From the NCBI RefSeq assembly GCF_025403485.1, contig NZ_CP099966.1:4586501-4650500 (forward strand): DNA of 64,000 nucleotides, in the 5' to 3' direction. This DNA is from Chryseobacterium paludis (GTDB taxonomy: Bacteria > Bacteroidota > Bacteroidia > Flavobacteriales > Weeksellaceae). Both the position numbers and the translations under genes were made by a program. A model generated the notes under the pieces. It searched no databases and had not been told where the DNA came from. It saw only the letters and a list, made by a program, of their open reading frames with translations. Of this stretch, positions 1 through 8,515 are shown in pieces; within the stretch, counting starts at the first letter, position 1; each line of letters begins with the position of its first letter.

Positions 1-201
1 ATGAATAGCAATTTGAAAACCTGAAAGTTGCATTCTTAAATCCTTTCCAACATTCTCTCTTAAACCCTGAATAGATTTGTCAAATAATATTTTAAGTTTT
101 TTGTTTCGAGGAATATTTTTGATATAATCAATCGGTGGAAGCTTGTCAATTGATTGAACTTTGATTTCCTCTATTGTTCTTTCCAATAATTCTAAATATT
201 T
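1..201 (-). pseudogene. Partial open frame at the left edge, unknown protein
   Basis: Read on the minus strand, a frame stays open from about 201 to the window start, about 67 codons. It has plausible protein composition (motif KLPPIDYIKNIP) and runs off the edge. An in-frame TAG lies just upstream. No ATG exists before position 33, so the start would have to be TTG (about 186) or the gene has lost its 5' end. I do not recognise the family. It could be the beginning of a gene with a non-ATG start or a remnant, and the sequence left of the window is needed to decide. Confidence 0.3.
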
Positions 202-253
202 AATCTATCTCAAATTTAATCAAAATTTCATACTGCAAAACTTTCAAAACCCT

Positions 254-261
254 TAAATTTG
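254..261 (+). promoter_or_regulatory. Bacteroidota -7 promoter element for pafA
   Basis: TAAATTTG matches the Bacteroidota consensus TAnnTTTG and lies 21 nt before the pafA ATG. The -33 region has only a partial match (cTG at 233-235). Transcription would begin near 267, giving a very short leader. Confidence 0.45.
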
Positions 262-282
262 CTTTCAATAAAAATTTACTAG

Positions 283-1929
283 ATGCTTAGGAAAATTTCA
301 ATTGCGGCACTTACCATGTTGTCCGTAGTTACAATTGATGCTCAGAAGAACAAAAATTCTCAATTAGAAAGACCCAAATTAGTTGTAGGTTTAGTAGTAG
401 ACCAGATGCGTTGGGACTACTTGTACCGTTTTTACAGTAAATATGGAAATGACGGTTTCAAAAGATTATTAAATACCGGATATGCATTAAACAATGTTCA
501 TATTCCTTATGTTCCAACAATAACAGCTTTAGGACATACTTGTATTTATACAGGATCAGTTCCCGCGATTCATGGGATTGCAGGAAATGACTGGACCGAT
601 AAAGAAACAGGAAAAAATGTTTACTGTACAACAGATGAAAGTGTACAACCGGTTGGAACGACCAGTACCAGAATAGGAAGTCATTCCCCAAAAAATCTGT
701 GGTCAACTACAGTTACTGACGAATTAAAACTGGCAACAAATTTCCAGGCAAAAGTAATCGGAGTGTCTTTAAAAGACCGTGCTTCTATTCTTCCCGCAGG
801 ACACACCCCAAACGGAGCTTTTTGGTTTGATGATTCTACCGGGAATTTTATTACCAGCAACTGGTATATGAATGATCTGCCACAATGGTTAAAATCTTTC
901 AATTCTCAGAATTTACCTGAAAAGTTAGTTTCTAATGGATGGAATACTTTATTACCTATCAATCAATATACAGAAAGTTCACCTGATAATTCTGCTTGGG
1001 AAGGTCTTTTAGGAAGTTCAAAAACACCTACTTTCCCTTACAGTAATTTAGCAAAAGATTATAAAGAGAAAAAAGATAATATCCGATATACACCTTTTGG
1101 AAATACCTTGACATTAAAGTTGGCAGAAGCTTCTGTAGATGGTGAAAAACTGGGAAGTGATAATGTCACAGATTTCCTGGCGATCAATCTTGCTTCTACG
1201 GACTATGCGGGACATAAATTCGGACCTAACTCTATTGAAGTGGAAGATGTCTATTTAAGATTGGATCAGGATCTTGCAGAATTCTTTAGCTACCTTGATT
1301 CTAAAGTAGGAAAAGGAGAATATACCGTTTTCTTATCTGCAGACCATGGTGGAGCTCATTCTGTAGGTTTTTTAGAAGAGCATAAAATTCCAACAGGTTT
1401 CTTTGGTGAAAACAGTCAGAAAGATATCAATCAGAAACTGAAAGAAAAATTCGGTGTAGATAAACTGATCAATGCTGTAGACAATTACCAGATTTATTTC
1501 GATAGAAAGCTGTTAAAAGAAAACAAGATCGAATTGGATGATGTAAGAGATTTTACCATCAAGGAATTGGAAAATGATCCAACGGTTTTATATGCTGTTT
1601 CTGTAGTTGAAGTTCAGGAAGCAACAATTCCGGAACCTATCAAGCAGAGAATTATCAACGGGATCAACAGACAGAGAAGTGGTGATATTCAACTGATATC
1701 TCATGATTCTATGCTTCCTTCTTATGCAAAAACTGGAACATCACACAGTGTATGGAACTCTTATGATTCTCATATTCCTTTATTATTTATGGGATGGGGT
1801 ATTCAGCACGGAGAAAGCAATAAGCCGTACAACATGACAGATATTGCACCTACTGTTTCTTCTTTATTGAAAATCCAATTCCCAAGTGGAAATGTTGGAA
1901 ATCCTATTACAGAAGTGATAGGTAAATAA
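283..1929 (+). CDS. pafA: Alkaline phosphatase PafA
   Basis: This is a 548-residue periplasmic phosphomonoesterase of the alkaline phosphatase superfamily. A signal peptide (residues 1-20, ending near DAQ) precedes the fold. Visible active-site pieces are the metal ligand Asp40 in VVDQMR, the threonine nucleophile in VPTIT (Thr81 by offset from the Elizabethkingia enzyme), the KDR motif in VSLKDRAS, the DYAGHKFG and SADHGG metal-binding motifs, and the C-terminal TGTSHS histidine. Length and motifs match Elizabethkingia meningoseptica PafA closely. PafA enzymes release phosphate from many phosphomonoesters. The gene has its own -7 element and a strong terminator, so it is probably monocistronic. 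Confidence 0.93.
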   Translation: MLRKISIAALTMLSVVTIDAQKNKNSQLERPKLVVGLVVDQMRWDYLYRFYSKYGNDGFKRLLNTGYALNNVHIPYVPTITALGHTCIYTGSVPAIHGIAGNDWTDKETGKNVYCTTDESVQPVGTTSTRIGSHSPKNLWSTTVTDELKLATNFQAKVIGVSLKDRASILPAGHTPNGAFWFDDSTGNFITSNWYMNDLPQWLKSFNSQNLPEKLVSNGWNTLLPINQYTESSPDNSAWEGLLGSSKTPTFPYSNLAKDYKEKKDNIRYTPFGNTLTLKLAEASVDGEKLGSDNVTDFLAINLASTDYAGHKFGPNSIEVEDVYLRLDQDLAEFFSYLDSKVGKGEYTVFLSADHGGAHSVGFLEEHKIPTGFFGENSQKDINQKLKEKFGVDKLINAVDNYQIYFDRKLLKENKIELDDVRDFTIKELENDPTVLYAVSVVEVQEATIPEPIKQRIINGINRQRSGDIQLISHDSMLPSYAKTGTSHSVWNSYDSHIPLLFMGWGIQHGESNKPYNMTDIAPTVSSLLKIQFPSGNVGNPITEVIGK

Positions 1930-1951
1930 TCCTTCAGAAAATGTAAATTGT

Positions 1952-1980
1952 AAAAGCACTCTAAATGGAGTGCTTTTTTT
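1952..1980 (+). terminator. Rho-independent terminator after pafA
   Basis: A 10-bp stem, AAAAGCACTC paired with GAGTGCTTTT around a 6-nt loop, is followed by a T run. It lies between convergent pafA and the TPR gene and may serve both. Confidence 0.8.
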
Positions 1981-1986
1981 ATAAAA

Positions 1987-3111
1987 TCAAGATCTGATCA
2001 AGGACTGGATCTCTTTATGGTATTTGCTGTTCTGTTTCCTGATCTTTATGATTAAATAAATAATGATGCCTATAACAGCAGCTCCTAACAGGATAATTCC
2101 AATTGTAAGATACTTATATCTGTCTTTTAGTTCCTGGGTTTTCTTTAAAGTTTCTTTATTGTGATTGTCAATTGAATGATTAATAGAACTTAACTCACTT
2201 TGTTCTCTTTTAAAACGCATCTCAAAATACTTTCTGTTATAGGTCTGATAGAGATCGGGTTTTCCCATAGCCAGATAGTTTTCCGACATTTCTTTATAGA
2301 TTCCCTCATTAAGAATAAGGTCTCCCGTATTTTTACAAAGATTTTCAGCCTGAACCAAAAGGTCCAAAGCTTTTTCATTTTCGCGATTTTGCTTAAACAT
2401 CTCTGCCATACCTTTTAGAGCAAAGGCTTTAAGACTTTTTGCATTTAGCTTTTCAGCATAGTTTACAGATTGTACAAATGCTACATGAGCTTCTTCTCTT
2501 TGATTCAAATTAAGATAGCAGTATCCAATATTATAATAAACAATGCTCATATTCGCATAGGTTGTTTTTTTGCTTTTTACTTTTTCAAAATTTTGAATAG
2601 ATATCAGTAATTTTTCCAGAGCAATTTCGGAATTGGACTGACTTTTATAGATCATTCCCCGGATTGCATAACTTCTAGCCGTTTCAATATATTTTTCAGG
2701 AGTGTCTTCTTGAAGCTGCGCTAAATAATGATCAGCTTCATCAAGTGTTTCAAGACTTTTACTGAAAAGTTCCATTTGTTGATACTGTATTCCTACAGAC
2801 ACGAGTACACTGATTTGTGTTTTTAAATCATTTGTTTTTTGAGCCAGATCCTTTGCTTTAAGAATGTATTGTAAAGATTCGTCGAAGTTTCTTTTCGCAA
2901 TATTGGCCGTTGACAATAATAGATAAATGGTAATGGATTGATTAATATCCTTTTCTTCTTTTAGTAATTTTTTTCCTATCATAATTGCATTGTCAGGATT
3001 GTCATAAATCTCAAGACGTGCTTTTTTGATCAGGGAATCATCAGAAATTTTCTGTCCATATAAAAAAAATGGCGGGATCAGTAATAAAAGGATGATTATA
3101 GTGAGCTTCAT
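1987..3111 (-). CDS. TPR-repeat membrane protein without DNA-binding domain
   Basis: The protein has 374 residues: a signal peptide (about 1-19, ending YGQ), a helical array of TPR-like repeats (about 25-325), one transmembrane helix (about 331-355) and a short basic tail ending at residue 374. The plan matches the sensor half of Bacteroidota TPR-TM-HTH regulators, but the DNA-binding domain is absent. Its ATG overlaps the stop of the upstream TPR-AraC gene as ATGA (3108-3111), which implies translational coupling. I infer a partner or modulator of that regulator. It could instead be a regulator that lost its output domain. Confidence 0.75.
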   Translation of the reverse strand: MKLTIIILLLLIPPFFLYGQKISDDSLIKKARLEIYDNPDNAIMIGKKLLKEEKDINQSITIYLLLSTANIAKRNFDESLQYILKAKDLAQKTNDLKTQISVLVSVGIQYQQMELFSKSLETLDEADHYLAQLQEDTPEKYIETARSYAIRGMIYKSQSNSEIALEKLLISIQNFEKVKSKKTTYANMSIVYYNIGYCYLNLNQREEAHVAFVQSVNYAEKLNAKSLKAFALKGMAEMFKQNRENEKALDLLVQAENLCKNTGDLILNEGIYKEMSENYLAMGKPDLYQTYNRKYFEMRFKREQSELSSINHSIDNHNKETLKKTQELKDRYKYLTIGIILLGAAVIGIIIYLIIKIRKQNSKYHKEIQSLIRS

Positions 3112-4763
3112 GACATTTTGTTTTTAGTGATTTCCTGAATGTAAGAATTGGGAGACATTCCCGTAACCGACTTAAATACTGTGGTAAAAGCACTGTGTGA
3201 CGAAAATCCCGAAAACTCTGCCAGATAACTTACTTTATAATGAAGAAAAGCAGGATCTGTTTTTAATAGATGAGCAATATGATTGATTCTTAATTCGTTA
3301 ATATATCCATTGAAATTTTTCCCTTTGCTATTGTTAATCACTTCAGAAAGGTATTTTGTATTCACACCCATTTGCGCTGATAGGGTAGAAAGTGACATGC
3401 TTTTATTAAGGTAACGATCAGATTGTTCCCAATCATTCAGCTTTTGTAAAATTTCAATTTCTTTCTCTTTTGAAATCTTATTGGAATCTTTTTCTGCAGT
3501 TCTATCAATGATAATTTTTTCCTGTTTCTCTTTGTGATAAGTTGCTATTGGAATTGGACGTTCTCTTTTTTTCTGTTTTTCAAAGAAATATACCTGCTTC
3601 TTTAAGTCTTTATTTCTTCTTTTTTCTATCAGAAAGTAAACGATCAAGCTTGTTATTGATGATATGAGAACAACAATTAATAGCCATAATTTTTTAGATT
3701 GATTTTGTCTCTGAAATTCAAGATTATTGTTCTGATAGGTTTCCACCAATTTTACAATGTAACGTATGCCTTCTTTTTGATTAGAGTCTAATTTGGATTT
3801 TATCTCGAGATAAAGCTTATTATATTCGTGGTATTTAGTATCATTATGTAAAGCAAAATAAGTTTTTGCTAAAGACTCATAAATTTTCGATTTTAAATTA
3901 TTGTAAGGTAGATTTTCAATTTCCAAAAGTCCCTTTTCCAGTTTATCAATGGCCGTTTTATAATTTTCAGTGAGAAAATAATAACGGGATAGATTTTCAT
4001 AAGCCAATGCAGATAAAAATGGCTGATGAGATTCTTTTTCTAAATTAATGATCACCTGATCAAGGAGAATTTTAGCATCATTATATTTATTTTGTCGCAT
4101 TAAATAAGAAGCGCGAAAAATTTTATTTTCAAAACCTATCATTCGGTTTTCCTCATTATGAAAATCGATATATTGATCACTTTTATTTAAGTTATCAAAA
4201 GCTGTACTATAATTTCTTATAATAGCTGAATTAATGGCTTGTAGCTGGTAAAGTTTAGCAATCGTTATTTTTGATTTTGGACTTTCATTTTTCAGTAATT
4301 TAGTATCAGATAAAAGGCTTGAAATGATTTTTTGAGATTGATTATAAAGATCAAGATTCTGATACTGATCGGCCAGGTTATACTCTCCAAATAGCTGCAT
4401 AAAATAAGAAATATCCCGATCTTTTTCAGTATCATCTTTCTGTGCAGAAGCATTAACAGATTGTACATAATCTCCTTTCATGGCATAAGCCTGTGAAATA
4501 ATATTCTGTAAAATGATTTTGTGTTCAGTATTTTGGTCACTTATCAATAAGCTTTGAGAATAGCTGATGCAGTCATCAGGGTTTTGATAGAGTTTCTGAA
4601 AAGCTTTATCCGCTAAAATGGTAAAGTCAGGACCAGACTGTCCATTGATAAAAATGCAACACGTAAATATAGCCAGTATGAGTATTCTGCTTTTAGCGTT
4701 TTTAGTTGAAAATAATTCGTTTTTCTTATGGTTTTCGTCAATCGTCTTAAAATCTGTCTTCAA
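3108..4763 (-). CDS. TPR-transmembrane-AraC type transcriptional regulator
   Basis: This 551-residue one-component regulator has an N-terminal hydrophobic segment (about 26-41) after a charged 25-residue leader, TPR-like repeats in the presumed periplasm, a transmembrane helix (about 357-379), a charged linker, and a C-terminal AraC-type double helix-turn-helix (about 450-545; LSTLSAQMGVNTKYLSEVIN then FSGFSSHSAFTTVFKSVTG). Such proteins sense extracytoplasmic signals and bind DNA from the membrane. It is the first gene of a two-gene unit with the TPR protein downstream, and it is divergent from the T9SS-exported protein at 4913, a possible target. The leader contains no later Met before the hydrophobic segment, so the long start is kept. 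Confidence 0.85.
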   Translation of the reverse strand: MKTDFKTIDENHKKNELFSTKNAKSRILILAIFTCCIFINGQSGPDFTILADKAFQKLYQNPDDCISYSQSLLISDQNTEHKIILQNIISQAYAMKGDYVQSVNASAQKDDTEKDRDISYFMQLFGEYNLADQYQNLDLYNQSQKIISSLLSDTKLLKNESPKSKITIAKLYQLQAINSAIIRNYSTAFDNLNKSDQYIDFHNEENRMIGFENKIFRASYLMRQNKYNDAKILLDQVIINLEKESHQPFLSALAYENLSRYYFLTENYKTAIDKLEKGLLEIENLPYNNLKSKIYESLAKTYFALHNDTKYHEYNKLYLEIKSKLDSNQKEGIRYIVKLVETYQNNNLEFQRQNQSKKLWLLIVVLISSITSLIVYFLIEKRRNKDLKKQVYFFEKQKKRERPIPIATYHKEKQEKIIIDRTAEKDSNKISKEKEIEILQKLNDWEQSDRYLNKSMSLSTLSAQMGVNTKYLSEVINNSKGKNFNGYINELRINHIAHLLKTDPAFLHYKVSYLAEFSGFSSHSAFTTVFKSVTGMSPNSYIQEITKNKMS

Positions 4764-4912
4764 AGTTGAATTTTTGTAATTTATTGATTTTTAATTGTTT
4801 AAATTTTTAATTCTTTTAAATTTCACGAATTATGTAAGTCAAATTCTTTTAAAAAGGTAAATATAATATTAATATTGTTTCCACCAATTCAAAATATTAA
4901 CACCAAAGAAAT

Positions 4913-6229
4913 ATGAGAAAATTTTACAAAATTTCAATGAAAGCTTTATACGCTTGTTTTTTGTGTAACCTGTCCTTTGTGGCAAATGCGCAATTAACGG
5001 TAATGGCAACCGGAAATTATACGGTAGGAGCGATCTCCGGTAATGGAGTAGTAAGTATGCATACCAGTGGCGGCGGAATTTTTAAATGGGATGCCGCAAA
5101 CGGATTATCGCAAATAGGAACGATTTCTAATGGTTATCCAGCTGCAGGAAGAACGATGGTTAATAGTGATGGCTCAAGAATAGCATCCTCTGTAACCAAC
5201 ACAATCACTGGATTTAATGAAGTATCCATCTACAATACAACAAACTCTACATGGACTAATCTGGGCGGGCTTGTGCCTACCGGTTGGGATGGCTCCGTAA
5301 GTTCAACCTGGGGAATGAGTACTGATGGAAATACTATTGTAGGACTAGGCTGGATAAGTGCAGCTAACGCACATGCCATAAAATGGAATTCTCAAAATGG
5401 AATGGTTGATCTTGGTAGTATGGTTTCCGGAAGAAGTTCAAGAGCAAACGCAGTCAATGAAAATGGAACAGTAATCGTCGGTTGGCAAGATGAAGACGAT
5501 GGCACAAGAAGTGGTGCAAAATGGGTAAATGGAGTTGAAAGTTATATTACCGACGGTAGTGGAAATAATGTAGGGGAGGCTGGAGACGTTTCTGCTGATG
5601 GAAATACAATAATAGGAGCGAGTATGCCCAATCCGTATGTATGGAACAATGCTACGGGTCTCACCTATATAACACATCCTAATTCCTCAGCCTTCTTCAG
5701 AGGTGGAGCAACCGGAATTTCCGCTGATGGCGGAACGGTAATAGGCTTTTTCAGGCCATTTGCAGCACCACCAATGTCTGGAGAAGGCTTTATATGGACA
5801 GCTGGAGGAGGGAGAATTAATTTAAATGATTATGCCACAAGTTTGGGTATTGCTACCCAAGGTGTAATCATGTCACTGCCTTTGGCTATTTCCAAGGATG
5901 GTAAAAAAATAGCAGGAATAGGGACAAATTCTTCTAATCAGATTGTTGCATTTTATCTGGATCTTTCGGAATTCCTATCAACTCATGAAGTGACAAAACA
6001 AGTTTCAGGACTATCTATTTATCCTAATCCGGTTAAAGACATCATCTATTTTAAAGGAGTTGGAAAAATTGAAAAAGCTGAAATTTATAATATGGTCGGT
6101 CAGAAAATAATGGCCTCTGATGCTGAGGGACATCAAATTGATGTATCATCGTTATCAACGGGGAATTATATACTGCAAATTTTTGTGAGGGGGGAAATCT
6201 CACAGAATCTAAAATTCATTAAACAGTAA
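4913..6229 (+). CDS. T9SS-exported HAF-repeat protein
   Basis: The protein has 438 residues with an N-terminal signal (ending near NAQ) and several repeats of the form SADGNTIIG...WN...DLGSM, typical of HAF or autotransporter-like repeat propellers. The C-terminal 75 residues form a type A T9SS sorting domain (SIYPNPVKD, then IYNMVGQKI and LSTGNYILQI). It should be secreted or surface-anchored through the type IX system. Substrate and role are unknown. It is divergent from the TPR-AraC regulator with a 149-bp AT-rich gap. Confidence 0.85.
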   Translation: MRKFYKISMKALYACFLCNLSFVANAQLTVMATGNYTVGAISGNGVVSMHTSGGGIFKWDAANGLSQIGTISNGYPAAGRTMVNSDGSRIASSVTNTITGFNEVSIYNTTNSTWTNLGGLVPTGWDGSVSSTWGMSTDGNTIVGLGWISAANAHAIKWNSQNGMVDLGSMVSGRSSRANAVNENGTVIVGWQDEDDGTRSGAKWVNGVESYITDGSGNNVGEAGDVSADGNTIIGASMPNPYVWNNATGLTYITHPNSSAFFRGGATGISADGGTVIGFFRPFAAPPMSGEGFIWTAGGGRINLNDYATSLGIATQGVIMSLPLAISKDGKKIAGIGTNSSNQIVAFYLDLSEFLSTHEVTKQVSGLSIYPNPVKDIIYFKGVGKIEKAEIYNMVGQKIMASDAEGHQIDVSSLSTGNYILQIFVRGEISQNLKFIKQ

Positions 6230-6266
6230 AGATAAAAATTGGACACTTTTACATGACTTAGGCCAA

Positions 6267-6295
6267 AAAACTCGCAGAACAATCTGCGAGTTTTA
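6267..6295. terminator. Bidirectional terminator
   Basis: The stem CTCGCAGA/TCTGCGAG (6271-6278 and 6283-6290) is flanked by A-rich and T-rich runs, so it can stop transcription from the T9SS gene on plus and from the barstar operon on minus. Confidence 0.8.
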
Positions 6296-6313
6296 TTTTA
6301 TTATGTTCTTTAA

Positions 6314-6619
6314 TTATTCTTGGTCTTCGGATGCGTCCTCATCCTCATATTGCTCAAGATAGTAACTGAAAGTGAAGTCTTCCATTTGTTCCTCTGCATC
6401 TTCAAGAGTCGTCAGTAAATCTTCAAAAATTTCCAACTGATCCACGGTTAAATTCACAAATTCCAGATGGAGAGGCATTTCCAGTTCACCAGTAATAACA
6501 TCATAGAGTGCATCAAGGTTATCTCCAAAATATTCCGGTAAACTGATCTTTTCTTTTAACTGAGTATAAAAATCCTCATAATCTCCTATATCCGTAAAAT
6601 CTATATATACTGTTTTCAT
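6314..6619 (-). CDS. Barstar-family ribonuclease inhibitor
   Basis: This small acidic cytoplasmic protein (101 residues) is homologous to barstar, the barnase inhibitor. The core YFGDNLDALYDVITG contains Asp36, Tyr39 and Asp40, equivalent to barstar Asp35, Trp38 and Asp39, which plug the RNase active site. I chose the ATG at 6619 rather than 6637 because it overlaps the upstream stop as ATGA (6616-6619) and begins exactly at the family N-terminus (MKTVYIDF). It is the last gene of the unit barnase-like RNase, metalloprotease, barstar, which fits a role in protecting the cell from its own RNase. The extra C-terminal acidic tail (EQYEDEDASEDQE) is unusual. Confidence 0.9.
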   Translation of the reverse strand: MKTVYIDFTDIGDYEDFYTQLKEKISLPEYFGDNLDALYDVITGELEMPLHLEFVNLTVDQLEIFEDLLTTLEDAEEQMEDFTFSYYLEQYEDEDASEDQE

Positions 6620-7230
6620 ATTAAGTTGAATTTCCAATTTTTATTTTTTAAAAAAGTTTTACATTTTGGGCAGAAATCAATTTCCTCATCTGTAGGATTT
6701 TTACCTTCTGCACTTCTCATAAAACACTTTTTCTCAGGACAGTGTTTTAGTCCTTGTGTATGACCAATTTCATGAATAGCAATTTTAAAAAGCTGTTCAT
6801 CGTTTTTTTCTTTATTTAATCTAAAGTTTGAAGCAACACATGCTTTTCCAGGTCTATAACCCAAACCCATGATTCCAAAATCACTTACTTTGCCCTTAGT
6901 TGTGCTAATATCTTTTGAGGTTAACCCAATGGTTACAAAACCCTCTTTAGTTTTTTCACTTAGAAATTTGATTATCGAATCTGCTTTATAACGTCTTCTA
7001 TCATTATAATAGGCATTTTTAGGCAAATCTAAGGGTTCCAAAACTTTTATCTTTGGATAGATTTTCTTTATCTCATTAGTTACAAATTTTACGCTTTCAG
7101 GGTTTAAATCTTTAAAAGGCTGAACTAATATGATCATCCCATTGTTTTCCTTTTCTGATATTTGCGGTTTATCCGAACAGGAAAGTATAATTATTGAGAG
7201 TATAAATAAGAAAAAACTACTGCTTTTCAA
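6616..7230 (-). CDS. Archaemetzincin-like zinc metalloprotease lipoprotein
   Basis: The 204-residue protein has a lipoprotein signal peptide with lipobox cysteine Cys18 (IIILSC). Near the C-terminus lies the archaemetzincin signature: HEIGHTQGLKH (zinc ligands His153, His157, His163, catalytic Glu154), followed by Cys164, Cys169, Met171 and the CPKC pair Cys187/Cys190, which form the family's second zinc site. It should be a membrane-anchored extracytoplasmic peptidase with unknown substrate. Its start overlaps the end of the RNase gene by 14 bp and its stop overlaps barstar. A lipoprotein archaemetzincin sandwiched between an RNase and its inhibitor is unusual. Confidence 0.88.
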   Translation of the reverse strand: MKSSSFFLFILSIIILSCSDKPQISEKENNGMIILVQPFKDLNPESVKFVTNEIKKIYPKIKVLEPLDLPKNAYYNDRRRYKADSIIKFLSEKTKEGFVTIGLTSKDISTTKGKVSDFGIMGLGYRPGKACVASNFRLNKEKNDEQLFKIAIHEIGHTQGLKHCPEKKCFMRSAEGKNPTDEEIDFCPKCKTFLKNKNWKFNLI

Positions 7231-7702
7231 AACTTTTGTAATGGTTTTTAGTCAGGTAAACATCGCCGTTTTTTGTAAAGATAATTCGATCTGCATTTCT
7301 GTTTCCACAGCTGTAGTTAACATCTGCTTCAAAATACTGATCACCCTTCGGAAGACCACCTTCTCTGTTACCAAAGTGGTCACCACCAATTGCTCTTCCT
7401 GGTAAAACTTCACAAAGATTTCCCTTAGAAGGATTCCAGCCTTGGTTTCGGGCTTCATTTTTTGTCATGTAATAATCTGGAAGTTTATGGTTTTGTTTTA
7501 CATAAGTAATCACGGTTTTCTCAGCCGTCAACTGATCGATAGTCTGTTGATCCGCTGAATTGGCTGAAGTACTGCTATATTCTACTTTTGGACCCTGAAC
7601 ATCTTTTTTGGGATCCGAAAATTTATTAAATACATACATCACGGACATTCCGAATAAAAGTCCAAGACAGGCAAAAAATAAAGGTCTCATTTTACTATTC
7701 AT
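7217..7702 (-). CDS. Barnase-like exported ribonuclease
   Basis: The protein has 161 residues: an N-terminal membrane segment or signal (about 7-25), a 35-residue linker, then a complete barnase-type microbial RNase domain (about 55-160; HKLPDYYMTKNEA, GWNPSKGNL, GRAIGGDHFGNREG). The catalytic set is intact: Glu125, Arg139 and His154 align with barnase Glu73, Arg87 and His102. Cys97 and Cys132 could form a disulfide, consistent with an extracytoplasmic location. The start lies 10 nt after the nadE stop, so the cassette is cotranscribed with nadE. The ATG at 7690 is an alternative start. Confidence 0.9.
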   Translation of the reverse strand: MNSKMRPLFFACLGLLFGMSVMYVFNKFSDPKKDVQGPKVEYSSTSANSADQQTIDQLTAEKTVITYVKQNHKLPDYYMTKNEARNQGWNPSKGNLCEVLPGRAIGGDHFGNREGGLPKGDQYFEADVNYSCGNRNADRIIFTKNGDVYLTKNHYKSFEKQ

Positions 7703-7712
7703 AATTTACAAA

Positions 7713-8504
7713 TTAAGATCGCCATTCTTCAGGAACATCACAAACAGGAATAGGATTTATCTTATGTTGTGCTGCTTTATGCATTCTGTCGAAAATTAAA
7801 AATACTTCCTTATCACGTCCTTCATAATCTTCTACAGTCTTGGTTCCATATTCTTTTTGAATTTTTTCAAGCTCAGGATATGTGGCGCCAATTTGTTGTT
7901 CGTCCGTTCTTTCGGCATCCCAAAGCCCATCCGTAGGAATAGCCTCCTGAATATTCTTAACCAGATTTAAAGCGGTTGCCAATTTGTAAACCTCGGTTTT
8001 ATAGAGATCAGCAATAGGAGATACATCGACACCACCGTCACCATATTTCGTATAAAATCCGATTCCAAAATCTTCTACTTTATTTCCTGTTCCACAAACC
8101 AATAATCCATTGATCTGCCCATAATAATATAAAGTAAGCATTCTTAAACGAGCCCTTGTATTAGCGAAAGCCAATTTTTCATTGGGATAAAGATCATCTT
8201 TTACATCAAAGGTTTTATACAGTTCTTCAAAAGCGGGAGTTAAATTAACAGACATTACTTCTACATTGGGAAATCTCGATTTCAAGTCATTCATATGTTC
8301 CCAAGCACGGTTTACCTGATCTTCTTTCTGACGGATCGGCATTTCAATTAATAAGGTTTTCAGCCCTGTCATTGCCGCCAGTGTAGAAACTACCCCAGAA
8401 TCTACCCCTCCTGAAACTCCAATTACATATCCATTTACTTTTGACTTTTCAGCATACTCTTTTAGCCAGCTTACAATATGATCAATTATTTTTTGTGTCT
8501 GCAT
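7713..8504 (-). CDS. nadE: NAD(+) synthase
   Basis: This enzyme forms NAD from deamido-NAD with ATP, the last step of NAD synthesis. The PP-loop motif SGGVDS occupies residues 31-36, and the C-terminal half has the conserved NKVEDFGIGFYTKYGDGG and PTDGLWDAERTDEQQ segments. At 263 residues it lacks the N-terminal glutaminase domain, so it should use ammonia. It lies 11 nt after a GNAT gene and 10 nt before the RNase gene in one minus-strand operon. A nadE next to gldB agrees with what I recall of flavobacterial gliding loci. Confidence 0.93.
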   Translation of the reverse strand: MQTQKIIDHIVSWLKEYAEKSKVNGYVIGVSGGVDSGVVSTLAAMTGLKTLLIEMPIRQKEDQVNRAWEHMNDLKSRFPNVEVMSVNLTPAFEELYKTFDVKDDLYPNEKLAFANTRARLRMLTLYYYGQINGLLVCGTGNKVEDFGIGFYTKYGDGGVDVSPIADLYKTEVYKLATALNLVKNIQEAIPTDGLWDAERTDEQQIGATYPELEKIQKEYGTKTVEDYEGRDKEVFLIFDRMHKAAQHKINPIPVCDVPEEWRS

Positions 8505-8515
8505 TATTTATATTT

